Numbered from the stretch's first letter, positions 35,374 through 44,643 are shown. The stretch is DNA of 64,000 nucleotides from Udaeobacter sp963725505 (GCA_963725505.1 CAVRYN010000005.1:744001-808000), one strand, 5' to 3'. Made by a program: numbers and translations. Notes: generated from the sequence alone by a model not told the origin.

Positions 35374-35447
35374 ACCGTCTTTCCGATCTTTGTTGGATCC
35401 TGGCGCGCTACGCGGAAAAGAATCTCCCCGCGCAAGAACGGTCCTGA
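35268..35447 (+). pseudogene. C-terminal fragment of a PduO-type cob(I)alamin adenosyltransferase
   Basis: Read in the 34512 frame, the stretch gives PPSAALDLARTTCRRAERRV, then NPEILRYLNRLSDLCWILAR and a stop at 35445-35447. These are the last two helices of PduO-type ATP:corrinoid adenosyltransferase, including the RRAER motif. The N-terminal two thirds are missing; immediately upstream is FKBP sequence. It is a gene remnant, not a functional enzyme. Confidence 0.75.
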
Positions 35448-35524
35448 TTGCAACTGCAATTGATCGCTAAAAATTAGCAACGCTCCGGCAGCGAGCTCTG
35501 TTTTGTTCCGTTAGGGTTCGAGCA

Positions 35525-37009
35525 ATGAAGCTATTGCTCACTGTTTGTTGCGCCATCCTTGTAGTCGCCAATTTGTCTTTTGCTGAATCCTCCGATCAGC
35601 AAACAGCCGTTAACGCCGAATTGCTCAAAGAAATGAAAGCGCTTGAAGCAAAAGTCGCTTCGCTGGAAAAGCGCCTTGAGCGTTATGAAAGTGGCGAGGT
35701 CCGAAGCGAAAAAACAGCGGCGGCTTCAACCACAAAAAAATCGTCCGACAAGACAATGCTGATTTCGGACGAGAACAACGCGGTCGCGACCGCCGAAGGG
35801 ATCACTTCCTCATCGAGCCAGCCCCTTTTTGGACTTGGCTATCGCAGTCACGCTGTTTTGAGCATCGGCGCTTATGGCGAACTGAAATTCGGCGGCCAGG
35901 AGGCGCCGGGCGGATGGAAGGACGGATTTGATGCCGGACGCATTGTGCTACTGCCGACTTTGCAGGTAACCGACTCGATCATTTTTAACGCAGAGCTGGA
36001 ATTCGAGCATGGCGGGATAGCGGAAGATGCCGATGATAAACTGACCGGCTCAGTCGATGTCGAGCAGGCTTACATCGATTTCAAATTCAACGATCACTTC
36101 AACTGGCGCGCACCCGGCGTGGATGTCGTGCCGTTCGGCTTCATCAATCTTTTTCACGAGCCGACGCAGTTCTATAGCGTGCAACGGCCGGAGTTAGACA
36201 ATGGATTGATCCCTACAACGTGGTTCGAAGGCAGCACGAGTATCTACGGTAAGATCATCAACAACCTGAACTATCAATTCCAGGTCAACACAGGGTTGGA
36301 AGATATCGGTCAAAACGGCGGCGTCCCTGATGATGGCTCGCCTTACGAAGCTGGAATCACCGGAACCGAAGCGCTCGGTCTCGCTCGCACGCCGATCGGC
36401 GACTTCAATCAAACCAAGAATGCGCCTGGCTTTGCGCTGCGTCTGAGTTACACGCCGCCGGTTGTCCCCGGCTTAAATGGAAGCTCGAGCGTTTTCTTTA
36501 CCCCGAACGTCACGCCGCGGGGTGCGTTTGGCGATGACGGGAATTCGTTAGGCCATGACAGCGTGACGATGCTCGATACCGAGTTGCGTTACCGTGTGCC
36601 GCGAACCGGTTTCGAGTTTCGTGGTGAAGTGGTTGACGTGATCATCGGCACGCCGCGCAATCTCCGTGCGAACAACGATGGTGATCCGGAAAATAATGTG
36701 GGTAAACATCTCTGGGGTTTCTCGCTCGAAGCGGCATATCATATCGATCTTAGCGACTGCGTGCACAACGGCTGGGAGCTGGTGCCGTTTTATCGCTACA
36801 CTTACGAGAACTTGCAGACTGGCGGATTCGCCGGAACTGACGACAACTTGCCAACCGGTCAGGGTCAGCGACAATTTCACACCTTCGGCCTTGCTCTTTT
36901 CCCCACGCCGCAAGTTGTCTTGAAAGTCGACTACCAATTCGCGCTCGACAATGCGCCGGACTCGCCCCGCGCGGATCACCTGCTGGGCGCGGTCGGTTTC
37001 TTTTTCTAA
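35525..37009 (+). CDS. Outer-membrane porin-like protein with N-terminal coiled coil
   Basis: A 494-residue protein: signal peptide (MKLLLTVCCAILVVANLSF), then a coiled coil (LLKEMKALEAKVASLEKRL) and a Ser/Thr/Lys linker, followed by about 390 residues of alternating beta strands ending in Phe (GAVGFFF), the outer-membrane insertion signal. LSIGAYGELKFGGQE, FNAELEFEHGG and FHTFGLALFPTPQVVLKVDY are typical of phosphate/carbohydrate-selective porin-like barrels. It lies 23 bp ahead of an FMN-binding protein gene and may be cotranscribed with it. Confidence 0.85.
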   Translation: MKLLLTVCCAILVVANLSFAESSDQQTAVNAELLKEMKALEAKVASLEKRLERYESGEVRSEKTAAASTTKKSSDKTMLISDENNAVATAEGITSSSSQPLFGLGYRSHAVLSIGAYGELKFGGQEAPGGWKDGFDAGRIVLLPTLQVTDSIIFNAELEFEHGGIAEDADDKLTGSVDVEQAYIDFKFNDHFNWRAPGVDVVPFGFINLFHEPTQFYSVQRPELDNGLIPTTWFEGSTSIYGKIINNLNYQFQVNTGLEDIGQNGGVPDDGSPYEAGITGTEALGLARTPIGDFNQTKNAPGFALRLSYTPPVVPGLNGSSSVFFTPNVTPRGAFGDDGNSLGHDSVTMLDTELRYRVPRTGFEFRGEVVDVIIGTPRNLRANNDGDPENNVGKHLWGFSLEAAYHIDLSDCVHNGWELVPFYRYTYENLQTGGFAGTDDNLPTGQGQRQFHTFGLALFPTPQVVLKVDYQFALDNAPDSPRADHLLGAVGFFF

Positions 37010-37032
37010 GGAAGCGCTCAACCACCCTTTCC

Positions 37033-37572
37033 ATGACTCACATTCCACGCTGGATCTTGCCTGCCGCGATCAGCGTCACCGTTCCGCTGCCTTCCTATGC
37101 AGTGCAGTACCTGACTGTTTCGGCGGCGCAAAAACTGTGCTTCCCCGATTGCGATCGCTTCGTCGCGGCACACGTGAAATTCACGCCCGCGCAAATTCAG
37201 GCGATCGAAGCTGCCAGCGGGCAAAAGGAGTTGCTTCGCGGCCAGGAAATTTGGCGGGCAACGCAAAGCGGGAAGCTGCAGGGCTTCTTCATTGTCGATT
37301 ACGTCATCGGCAAACATCTCGTGATCGATTATGCGGTCGCGCTTTCGCCGGAGGGAACGGTTAAGCAAATCGAAATTCTGAATTACCGGGAAAGTTATGG
37401 CGGCGAAATTCGCAATCCTGATTGGCGAAAGCAATTCGTCGGCAAACGACCGCGCTCGCGGTTCGCTCTCAACGACGGCATCAACAATATCAGTGGCGCA
37501 ACGCTTTCCTGCCGGCATGTGACCGATGGCGTGCGACGCGTCCTCGCGACTTATGAGGTCTGCCTCAAATAG
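37033..37572 (+). CDS. Exported FMN-binding-domain protein
   Basis: A 179-residue protein with a signal peptide (MTHIPRWILPAAISVTVPLP). FMN_bind domain: FFIVDYVIGKHLVIDYAV and the flavinylation motif NISGATLSCRHVTDGVRR, in which the Thr of SGAT receives FMN by a phosphoester bond. The modifying enzyme ApbE is encoded next, overlapping by 20 bp, a strong functional link. CFPDCD near the N terminus contains two Cys that could bind a metal or disulfide. Periplasmic electron carrier is the likely role. Confidence 0.88.
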   Translation: MTHIPRWILPAAISVTVPLPSYAVQYLTVSAAQKLCFPDCDRFVAAHVKFTPAQIQAIEAASGQKELLRGQEIWRATQSGKLQGFFIVDYVIGKHLVIDYAVALSPEGTVKQIEILNYRESYGGEIRNPDWRKQFVGKRPRSRFALNDGINNISGATLSCRHVTDGVRRVLATYEVCLK

Positions 37573-38458
37573 AGTGCGGCGGGCCCGTCCCTCTCTCGGC
37601 ACGTTTGTCGAGATCACCGCTCGAGGCGACAACGAAGCAAAATTGCACGGCGCTATCGATCGCGCTTTCAATGCCATCGCCAGGGTGGACCGACAAATGA
37701 GTTTTCACCATTCGGCCAGCGATGTTTCGAGGATCAATCGTGAAGCATTTCAGCGCAAAGTGACGGTCGATCCCTGGACATGGCGCGTCTTGCGAGCGGC
37801 ACAGAAATTGTCGCATGAAAGTGACGGCATTTTCGACATCACGGTCGCGCGGAAACTGATGCAGTGGAAGTATCTTCCGCGACGATACCGGAATGTAAGC
37901 GAGGGGAACTGGCGCGACATTGTTCTCGAAAAAAATTGCACGGTTCGATTTCGACAGCGCGTGATTGTCGATCTTGGCGGCATCGCCAAGGGTTTTGGGG
38001 TCGATCGCGCGGTCGAAGCTTTAAAATGCGCGGGGGTTCCATCTGGAGTTGTGAATGCCGGCGGCGACCTGCGCGTTTTTGGATTGAAATCGGAACTCGT
38101 CCATTTGCGCCGTCCGGCCGAGCCAATGCGGCCGGCAGGCGCGATCAAGTTGCGTGAGCGTGCCCTGGCGACCTCCGGAATTTATTTCGCTCAGAAAAGA
38201 CGTGGCAGGGCGGTGGTCAGCTCGCTGCTCGACGGCCGCACATGTCGATCTTCGGGCAAGTTAATCAGCGTGAGCGTAGCGGCGTCTGCTTGCATGATAG
38301 CTGATGCTTTGACCAAAATTGCGTTCGTGCTACGGGAGAAATCTGCGCCCTTGCTGGCGCAATATCATGCGGACGCATTGTTGCTTGAGCGCGATGGTGC
38401 GCCATCCTGGATGTTTCACTCATCATGCGACACCCGCGACCGGACTCGATTCGATTGA
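37553..38458 (+). CDS. apbE: FAD:protein FMN transferase ApbE
   Basis: A 301-residue protein; ATG at 37553 overlaps the end of the FMN-binding protein gene. Family motifs: LGTFVEITARG, VDLGGIAKGFGVDRA, GVVNAGGDLRVFG and the metal-binding ADALTKIAF. It attaches FMN from FAD covalently to a Thr in target proteins, here very probably the upstream gene product. No signal peptide is visible, although ApbE often acts in the periplasm; an alternative start at 37526 does not add one. It overlaps the next gene by 34 bp. Confidence 0.92.
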   Translation: MRSASNRVRRARPSLGTFVEITARGDNEAKLHGAIDRAFNAIARVDRQMSFHHSASDVSRINREAFQRKVTVDPWTWRVLRAAQKLSHESDGIFDITVARKLMQWKYLPRRYRNVSEGNWRDIVLEKNCTVRFRQRVIVDLGGIAKGFGVDRAVEALKCAGVPSGVVNAGGDLRVFGLKSELVHLRRPAEPMRPAGAIKLRERALATSGIYFAQKRRGRAVVSSLLDGRTCRSSGKLISVSVAASACMIADALTKIAFVLREKSAPLLAQYHADALLLERDGAPSWMFHSSCDTRDRTRFD

Positions 38459-38928
38459 AGCGGTTGCAGAGATATTTTCTCTACGCCGTATTGGCGCTGC
38501 TTTTTTTGAGCGGAGTGGCATGGGCATATTGGAATTATCTTGTTGCGTTGCCTGGTGATTTTGAGATGAGCGCGAAAGCCTGGGCGATGAAAATTCATGG
38601 CGCTGCGGCGATGGCAGTTTTAGTAATGATCGGGATGCTCTTGAGCGCGCATGTGAGATTCGCGTGGCGCGCGCGCCGCAATCGAGCAAACGGATCGGTT
38701 TTTCTGAGTGCGTTCGCCGTTTTGACCATCACTGGCTATGGCCTTTATTACGCGGGTGGCGAAAGACTGCGTGCGTGGACGAGTTGGATTCATCTCGCTA
38801 TAGGCCTGGTTTTGCCAATTTTGTTGCTGATCCACATTTTTCTAGGAAGGAGGACACGCCCTACGGTTCAATCCTCAACGAGGTCGCGCTTTCGGCTGGC
38901 AAAGCCAACTACACAGCAGGATTCCTAA
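38425..38928 (+). CDS. Four-helix membrane protein with His pairs (cytochrome-b-like)
   Basis: A 167-residue protein with four hydrophobic segments: YFLYAVLALLFLSGVAW, AAAMAVLVMIGMLLSAHV, SAFAVLTITGYGLYYAGG and LAIGLVLPILLLIHIF. Histidines sit in or next to helices two and four (IHGAAA, AHVRF, WIHLAIG, LIHIFLG), which could ligate two hemes, as in DUF4405/cytochrome b561-like proteins. It overlaps apbE, so it likely passes electrons between the quinone pool and the FMN protein. Family identity is an inference. Confidence 0.7.
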   Translation: MRHPRPDSIRLKRLQRYFLYAVLALLFLSGVAWAYWNYLVALPGDFEMSAKAWAMKIHGAAAMAVLVMIGMLLSAHVRFAWRARRNRANGSVFLSAFAVLTITGYGLYYAGGERLRAWTSWIHLAIGLVLPILLLIHIFLGRRTRPTVQSSTRSRFRLAKPTTQQDS

Positions 38929-39420
38929 CGGATGACAAGTTGAAAAGGCAGAATCCTCTCGGTGAAATAATGGGAGCCGGTTGCGCGCAACGACCGTTAT
39001 CAGTCGCGCTCATCCGATGTGACAGTGACAGATGTGCAAATCGGCAGGCCTCAGCAGGGCGCATCGACAAGTTGTAAGTCCTAAGCCCTTAAAACAACAC
39101 GAACTTATCCCTGCGGTTGTCGGGCCACCGCCATCAGCCCAAAGCGCGATGGCTCCACGGCAACCCGCAAATTCACCACACGGACAAACACCAGCAACCA
39201 CTCGAATTCAGCTCGGACGGGGTGCTGAATCGCTCAGGTTGATTCCGCTGCTTCATGGCGCGTCATGAAGTGCCACCGGCGAGCAGCGTTGTCAATGTCA
39301 GCGTCGAACCAAGCCGCCCGACACGGTTCACGAACTGTCCGAGCGTTAGGCACGCATGAGGACGCGCGCTTCTCTGTTATTTGCAATCCGCAATCGGCAA
39401 TCTAAAATCGAACATTCACA
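38929..39420. other. Gene-free spacer
   Basis: I see no convincing gene. Short frames in this stretch show neither family motifs nor start signals. The text immediately before the tRNA is AT-rich and likely holds the tRNA promoter. Confidence 0.5.
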
Positions 39421-39493
39421 GGGGGCATAGCTCAGTTGGTAGAGCGCCAGCTTTGCAAGCTGGAAGTCAGGGGTTCGAATCCCCTTGCCTCCA
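39421..39493 (+). tRNA. tRNA-Ala (TGC)
   Basis: A full cloverleaf of 73 bases: acceptor GGGGGCA / TGCCTCC, D arm GCTC/GAGC, anticodon stem CCAGC/GCTGG with loop TTTGCAA (anticodon TGC), T arm AGGGG-TTCGAAT-CCCCT. The CCA end is not encoded beyond the discriminator A. Confidence 0.97.
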
Positions 39494-39580
39494 AAGCTTC
39501 GAAGAAGCGTGGAGGCAAAATCCAACAGAAGGGGGAACATTATTGGATGCACTAGCGGGAGCGTAATCCCCTTGCCTCCA
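39478..39580 (+). repeat. Duplicated tRNA-Ala 3-prime end (att-like direct repeat)
   Basis: AATCCCCTTGCCTCCA, the last 16 bases of tRNA-Ala, recurs exactly at 39565-39580, 87 bp downstream. A duplicated tRNA 3-prime end is what site-specific integrases leave behind; the interval holds no gene, so it may be an excision scar. Confidence 0.7.
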
Positions 39581-39668
39581 TTTCAAATCAGCGATTTAGC
39601 GAATCAGTGGTTGAGTGATTGTTGACGCCATTCGTTAAATCGCTAAATCATTTAGTCGCTAAATTTTT

Positions 39669-39742
39669 GGGCCTGTAGCTCAGTTGGTTAGAGCATGCGC
39701 TTGATAAGCGCAGGGTCACTGGTTCGAGCCCAGTCAGGCCCA
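39669..39742 (+). tRNA. tRNA-Ile (GAT)
   Basis: A full cloverleaf of 74 bases: acceptor GGGCCTG / CAGGCCC, D arm with AGTTGGTTA loop, anticodon stem TGCGC/GCGCA with loop TTGATAA (anticodon GAT), T arm ACTGG-TTCGAGC-CCAGT. It follows tRNA-Ala by 175 bp on the same strand; the pair normally sits between 16S and 23S. Confidence 0.97.
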
Positions 39743-39842
39743 CTTCTGAAAGTTCGCGAAGGCGAGGCGCCTTCGTCAGCGCGCGAGGCGTGCGCGCTCC
39801 CCAATCCGCTTCACGCGACGAACCCCGGGTGAGTAAAAAGTA

Positions 39843-39885
39843 AAATGCCGGATGTCGATCTCACGAATCGATACATCCGGCATTT
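39843..39885 (-). terminator. Hairpin terminator candidate, copy 1
   Basis: Arms AAATGCCGGATGT and ACATCCGGCATTT with an inner CGAT/ATCG pair. It lies after tRNA-Ile on plus and 70 bp after the HAF-protein stop on minus, so may terminate both. The same hairpin sequence recurs at 44644-44682. Confidence 0.65.
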
Positions 39886-39953
39886 CGTGCGCTTTTTCGC
39901 ACACGCGAAGCTGCGTTGGTGCGGTTAGGAAAGCGGCGCTGTTCTCACTTTCG

Positions 39954-41192
39954 TTAATGCCCGTGAGCAGGTACCGCCAAATACGCAATTAACGCACCCG
40001 TAGTTGGGTCGACAGCTCTACCTGTAATCTCTCCCTTGTCATTTATGTCTTTCGCGAGTGCGAGAAAGGCAGAATAGTCGCCTTTGAGATCGTTGAGGTC
40101 TGTGGGTGGCACCGTGATCCCAAACAACGGCACGACAATCAGTCTGGTCCGCGTCGCATGAGACACCGACTACCTGGCGAGGCTTCGTTAATACCGTAGG
40201 CCTCGCTGTCTACATGTTGCGGTGTGCGTCCTTGCAACGGCAGCAAAGGTTGGAGACCATCGTGCCTGGTCCACATGAAAGCGTGTAAGACGTCGCCTTC
40301 AACAAATGCCGGGTCGCCGGCAAACCCGACGATATCGCCGTGTTGATTGATTGCCGTCGGAGTATTCCACCAGGGAGCTGGGAAGGTGCCAAGATCAGTG
40401 ACCCCACCGTTTTCCCAAAGCACGGCATGCTTGGCCGTATGTCTTCCGACGGCCTGGTCGCAAATGCCCGAAATGCCCACGATTTGACCGTTATCATTGA
40501 TCGCCGTGGCAGCTCCTGATGTGTCGCCGGGGATCAAAGGGAGGTCGTGGATCTGATCTGGCGGCCCCAGAGTCCACATGGCTGGGCGAAATTGGAGGAC
40601 TTGGGTGCAGCAACACGTGGGGTCATGAACACCATTCTCGGCCCACCCGACTACCTGACCCAAGTTGTTGGCTCCTGTGGCAAAGCCATTATTTCCTCCA
40701 GGAAAATTGGGCAGTCCCCTCATCTGGCCTAGGCTCTGTTCCCAAACGAACCCGAGGTTGATATAACCGACGTTGTTAGGCGTACTGTAGAAAGCCGCGC
40801 TACTCCAGGCTCTCGCCCAAGGGCTCCGGGTCGGCAGTTTGAGAAATACCCACGATGATTCCCGCGGTATTCTTCACGTTCCACGTGACACTGCTGTTTG
40901 GTCCCCCAAGTGTATCTAGGTCCGAGAGCGAACCGCTTCGCCACAGCGTAGCGTGCCGGTTTCTATTCGGCAGTCTGGAATAGCCTGCCACCCAGCTCTG
41001 GTCATTAATGCTGTTTCCCCCGCTACTCGTGCCGCCGAAATCGGGGAGGGTCGACACCTGGTATTGCGGTCTATGCTTTGCCGGGATCTGTTCCTGTGCC
41101 TGCGCAACCGTTAGAGCCGCTCCGCAGCAGATACTGATCAGAACGATCAAAGCAATTGGGCTAGATCGTTTGGTTGTGAGTTGTGTTGTCAT
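39954..41192 (-). pseudogene. Exported HAF-repeat protein broken by frameshifts
   Basis: Start at 41192 has AAGGAG upstream and a signal peptide (SPIALIVLISICCGAALTVA). The protein is built of HAF-type repeats: LPDFGGTSSGGNSINDQSWV, HATLWRSGSLSDLDTLGG, INDNGQIVGIS, HAVLWENGGVTDLGTFP, INQHGDIVGFA, ending DINDKGEITGRAVDP. The frame breaks near 40808, where one extra base turns ESWSSAAFYS into a stop, and again near 40160. HAF repeats probably form a beta-propeller on the outside of the cell. The single-base nature leaves sequencing error open. Confidence 0.75.
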
Positions 41193-41384
41193 GGTTTGTC
41201 TCCTTTGTTGAATTTTCATGACGACACTTTAGGGACTGGCCGTGAAGTCACTACCATAGCCACTTCGCAGATTTGGTACGGGCCATTTCAGTTTTAAAAG
41301 CCCGGCCGACGAACCAGCAGATCCAAAGCAGTGGAACGATTGACGACGCCTCGTCAAAGACCGCTTCGTGGCCTGCCCAATTAC

Positions 41385-42866
41385 TTAATTCAATTTAGAA
41401 TTAAGCGCCGCGGCGAACTTGCTAAGCCCCTCACGAATTTGCGCGCGCGACCACGCGGCGAAACCAAATGTGAGCGCGGGCTTCGGCTCTACTTTCATAA
41501 AGCACGACGACAGCGGCGAAGGCCTGATACCGATGTCAGTGCACACGCGCGTGATCACCGGCATGTGTTCTTTGTGTCGCACCCAGGCGACGAAGTGTAA
41601 TCCAGCTTCGGGGATTTCGAGGATGAAGTACTTGCCTAACAATTTGTTGAATTGTTCGATAAAAAAGTCCCTTCGGTCCGAATATAATTTTCGCATCCGT
41701 TTGATGTGAGTGAGGAAAAACCCCTCCGTTAGGAATCGGGCCAGCGTCGCCTGATCGATGGCCGGCGAGTGTTGGTCCATCACGGCGCGAATCTTGATCA
41801 TTGGTTCGACCAGTGGCTCCGGCGCCAGGATGTAACCCAGCCGCAACGAAGGGTAGAGGATCTTACTCATTGTGCCTGAGTAGATGACACGACCGACATT
41901 ATCGAGGCCTTGCAAGCACGGGAGTGGCGGACCCGTATAACGAAACTCTGAGTTGTGATCGTCTTCGAAAATGTAAGCGTCGCAGGATCGAGCAAAATCG
42001 ATCAAGGCCGCTCTCCGCGCGAGACTCATTGTCATGCCGAGTGGGAATTGATGTGAAGGAGTTACGTAAATTATTTTAGGCGAGCGCTGTTTCGACGGCC
42101 GCCCAATCGTGATTCCTTCCCGATCAACCGGTCTTGGAACGACGGTTGCCCCGGCGAAGCCAAAGGTGCGGCGAGCCTGGTAAAATCCCGGATCTTCGAT
42201 CCACGCGACCTCACCGCGGTTTACGAGGGCCATTGCACTGATCATCATTGCCTGCTGTGTTCCAGCGGTGATGATGATCTGGTCTGGATGACAACGCGCA
42301 CCCCTGTAATCACACAAATACGTTGCCAGCGCTTTGCGAAGGTCGGGGTCGCCGCGGCTTGATGCATACTGGAGCAGATGCGCTCCCTTTTGGGCTAGGA
42401 CTTCTGCCCTAAGTCGTTCCCATATTTCGATCGGAAATTCATCAAGAGCCGCGACAGCCGGCACAAAGGAGACACCGGGCGGCCCAGCGATTCCGAAATC
42501 GAATTGTTTTCCGATCCGCTGGTCCGGAATATTTCGTACTCGCTCAGACAGGCGGGCGGGGCGTTCAGTATGTGGTTCTGCTTTTGCCGAGCGCGCACTC
42601 AGGAAAGTTTCGGGCAACGGCTCCACGACGAATGTGCCCGATCCGATTCTCGATTGGAGATAGCCTTCCGCATGAAGCCTCGCGAAAGCAAGGTTTACAG
42701 TGAACCGCGATATTTCCAGGTCGCTGGCCAGCGCGCGTGAGGAGGGAAGCCGGGAAGAGTTATTGTTGAAGGTTCCTGAAATTAATTCATCGCGAATCTG
42801 CCGATAAAGCTGTTGATGAAGCGGCTCGGGCGCCGCCCGATCCAGCCGAACCATTTCAAAAGCCAT
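41385..42866 (-). CDS. MocR/PdxR-type transcription regulator (GntR-aminotransferase fusion)
   Basis: A 493-residue protein from ATG at 42866. N-terminal GntR winged helix: LHQQLYRQIRDELISG, then RLPSSRALASDLEISRFTV and GYLQSRIGSGTFV. Residues 120-490 form a type I aminotransferase-like domain with YVTPSHQFPLGMTMSLARR, IFEDDHNSEFRY, and the PLP-lysine region YSGTMSKILYPSLRLGYI. MocR regulators sense PLP or amino compounds; the usual target is divergently transcribed, here the DUF5069 gene beginning at 43044. DNA binding in the 42867-43043 spacer is likely. Confidence 0.93.
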   Translation of the reverse strand: MAFEMVRLDRAAPEPLHQQLYRQIRDELISGTFNNNSSRLPSSRALASDLEISRFTVNLAFARLHAEGYLQSRIGSGTFVVEPLPETFLSARSAKAEPHTERPARLSERVRNIPDQRIGKQFDFGIAGPPGVSFVPAVAALDEFPIEIWERLRAEVLAQKGAHLLQYASSRGDPDLRKALATYLCDYRGARCHPDQIIITAGTQQAMMISAMALVNRGEVAWIEDPGFYQARRTFGFAGATVVPRPVDREGITIGRPSKQRSPKIIYVTPSHQFPLGMTMSLARRAALIDFARSCDAYIFEDDHNSEFRYTGPPLPCLQGLDNVGRVIYSGTMSKILYPSLRLGYILAPEPLVEPMIKIRAVMDQHSPAIDQATLARFLTEGFFLTHIKRMRKLYSDRRDFFIEQFNKLLGKYFILEIPEAGLHFVAWVRHKEHMPVITRVCTDIGIRPSPLSSCFMKVEPKPALTFGFAAWSRAQIREGLSKFAAALNSKLN

Positions 42867-43043
42867 GATCGAATGCCGGCGCCGCTTTTTCTTGGTTGAG
42901 CTTTTGTCTGCGACTGGTTTCACGATTCGGATTGTAATCACCGAGACTGCTGGTCACGGCAAGCCCGCCGTCCAAGTGGTCTGGCCATTTCACTGTAAGT
43001 GGTCTGTTGACACTTTGCCACTGGGTCAGAAGCTTTCCTTACA

Positions 43044-43482
43044 ATGCAAACTCAGACTCCATGTAGCGATTACGTCGAGACGAAAGGCCTCGTTTATTTT
43101 GCGCGAATGCTGGACAAGATCCGGCTGAAAGCAGCAGGCAAATTGCCGCCCGGAATATTTTACCGGTGTCGAAGATCCGACGCACTTCGATGCCCGTTGC
43201 ACAAGATTTCTGGGAGTTAATTACGATGAGCTTGTCGACCGAACGCTGAAAGGTGGTTCAGATGAGGAAATCCTCGAATGGTGCTTCGCACGTGGCCGGC
43301 GGCCCAGCCAAGAGGAAATCTCAATCTGGAATGCGTTTCTCGGGAAGCGTGGCTGGCGAGACGAGGCAAGCGAGGAATTCGCAGCCTCGAAGAAGGAAGC
43401 GGGCTTTGGCGATCGCGATGATATTCAAACCTGGATCGACCTGCATGATGCGGAGGAAGGAAGAAGGACAGCTGTCTCCTAA
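43044..43482 (+). pseudogene. DUF5069 protein with a one-base frameshift
   Basis: ATG at 43044 gives CSDYVETKGLVYFARMLDKI and RLKAAGKLPPG, then the frame is lost; shifting by one at about 43157 restores TGVEDPTHFDARCTRFLGVN, YDELVDRTLKGGSDEEILEW and GDRDDIQTWIDLHDAEEGR, to a stop at 43480. An extra A in GGAATATTTTACC accounts for it. DUF5069 proteins are small, cytoplasmic and of unknown function. The gene is missed if only intact frames are considered. Confidence 0.8.
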
Positions 43483-43544
43483 GGTCGAGACGCATCATCT
43501 GCAGACTTGGTAAGGTCGGGAATTATCGTCGTCTGCTTCAAGCC

Positions 43545-44099
43545 ATGAAATTGCGGTCAATCTACTGGCTGAGCATCCTGCAATTCACGTTAATCTGTGC
43601 AATAGCAGGTGAATCGCCTGCTCCCACGCGCGATGGATCTCACGACTTCGACTTCCTTATCGGCAACTGGAAGGCTCACGTGCGCCGGCTTCCCGATCGC
43701 CTTGTTGGCTCCAACAATTGGATCGAGTATAACGGCATCTCGAATCATAAGAAGCTTCTCGACAGCAACGCGAACTTTGAGGAATTCGAAGTCGACAATC
43801 CCGAGAAGCACTTACACATCAAAGCCCAGACACTCAGGCTATACAATCCTGAGTCGCATCAGTGGAGTATCTATCTTCTCGACTTGGACAAAGGCCTTCT
43901 CCCCATGCCGCCAGTTGTTGGCGAATTTAAAGGGAACCGTGGCGAGTTTTACGACCAGGAACAATATAAAGGCCGCTCGATTCTGGTGCGCTACGTCTGG
44001 TTAAATAACTCGCCGAAGTCTGCGCGGATGGAACAATCCTTCTCACCTGACGGCGGCAAGACGTGGGAGACAAACTGGATCTGCGAACTGAGCCGATAG
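43545..44099 (+). CDS. Secreted DUF1579-like protein
   Basis: A 184-residue protein with a signal peptide (IYWLSILQFTLICAIAG). The mature part has the lipocalin-like DUF1579 pattern: HDFDFLIGNWKAHVRRLP, SNNWIEYNGISNHKKLLD, LRLYNPESHQWSIYLLDLD and MEQSFSPDGGKTWETNWI. No enzymatic function known. The next gene (SnoaL-like) starts 31 bp later, so they may be cotranscribed. Confidence 0.8.
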   Translation: MKLRSIYWLSILQFTLICAIAGESPAPTRDGSHDFDFLIGNWKAHVRRLPDRLVGSNNWIEYNGISNHKKLLDSNANFEEFEVDNPEKHLHIKAQTLRLYNPESHQWSIYLLDLDKGLLPMPPVVGEFKGNRGEFYDQEQYKGRSILVRYVWLNNSPKSARMEQSFSPDGGKTWETNWICELSR

Positions 44100-44130
44100 G
44101 CCACGAGTTTCCAATGCTTCCGGATACAAT

Positions 44131-44568
44131 ATGAAGACTGCGACGCTGATTGTTTTGATGGCTGTTTTGGCCTGCCGATTTTCCCTTGCTCAAACCCCGG
44201 CTCAACGAGAAGTGCTCCAGTTCGAGCGCGATGCGTGTAAGGCATTTCTTGACGCAGACGTGGCCGCGCTGGAGCGCGTGCTCACACCTGATTTTACGCT
44301 GACGCTCTCCAATGGAGAAGTGAACACACGTGCTGATGAGATCAACGAGCTCCGCAGCGGGAAAATCCATTACGACGTATTTGAAAACTACGACATGCTA
44401 GCGCGGCTTTACGGCGATGACGTAGCTGTTGTTCTCGGAAAAACGCGCGTGAAAGGAACAGCGGACGGCAAACCATTCGATCGAGTGGTGCAGTTCACGG
44501 ACACATTGATCAAGCGCAACGGTCGTTGGCAGCTTGCCGCCGGACATGTTTCTCGGATCGAGAAATAG
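44131..44568 (+). CDS. Secreted SnoaL/DUF4440-like protein
   Basis: A 145-residue protein with signal peptide (MKTATLIVLMAVLACRFSLA) and an NTF2-like cone: LQFERDACKAFLDADVAAL, RVLTPDFTLTLSNGEV, IHYDVFENYDMLARLYGDD, VVLGKTRVKG, FTDTLIKRNGRWQLAAGHV. NTF2-like pockets bind small ligands; the substrate is unknown. Periplasmic. A hairpin terminator candidate follows 75 bp downstream. Confidence 0.85.
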   Translation: MKTATLIVLMAVLACRFSLAQTPAQREVLQFERDACKAFLDADVAALERVLTPDFTLTLSNGEVNTRADEINELRSGKIHYDVFENYDMLARLYGDDVAVVLGKTRVKGTADGKPFDRVVQFTDTLIKRNGRWQLAAGHVSRIEK

Positions 44569-44643
44569 CGGGTAAGCCCGACACCGGACCGGAGTCAGAC
44601 CCGCTTCCTGCCTTCTTCGCTTCCTGATTCAATCTGCAAACAA

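Noticed and set aside
38929..39420. Small plus and minus frames in this spacer as genes
   Set aside because: No family motif, no start signal, and composition unlike neighbouring genes.
39346..39552. Minus-strand frame containing GIRTPDFQLAKLALYQLSY
   Set aside because: This is the well-known false protein produced by translating the antisense of a tRNA gene; tRNA-Ala occupies the same bases.
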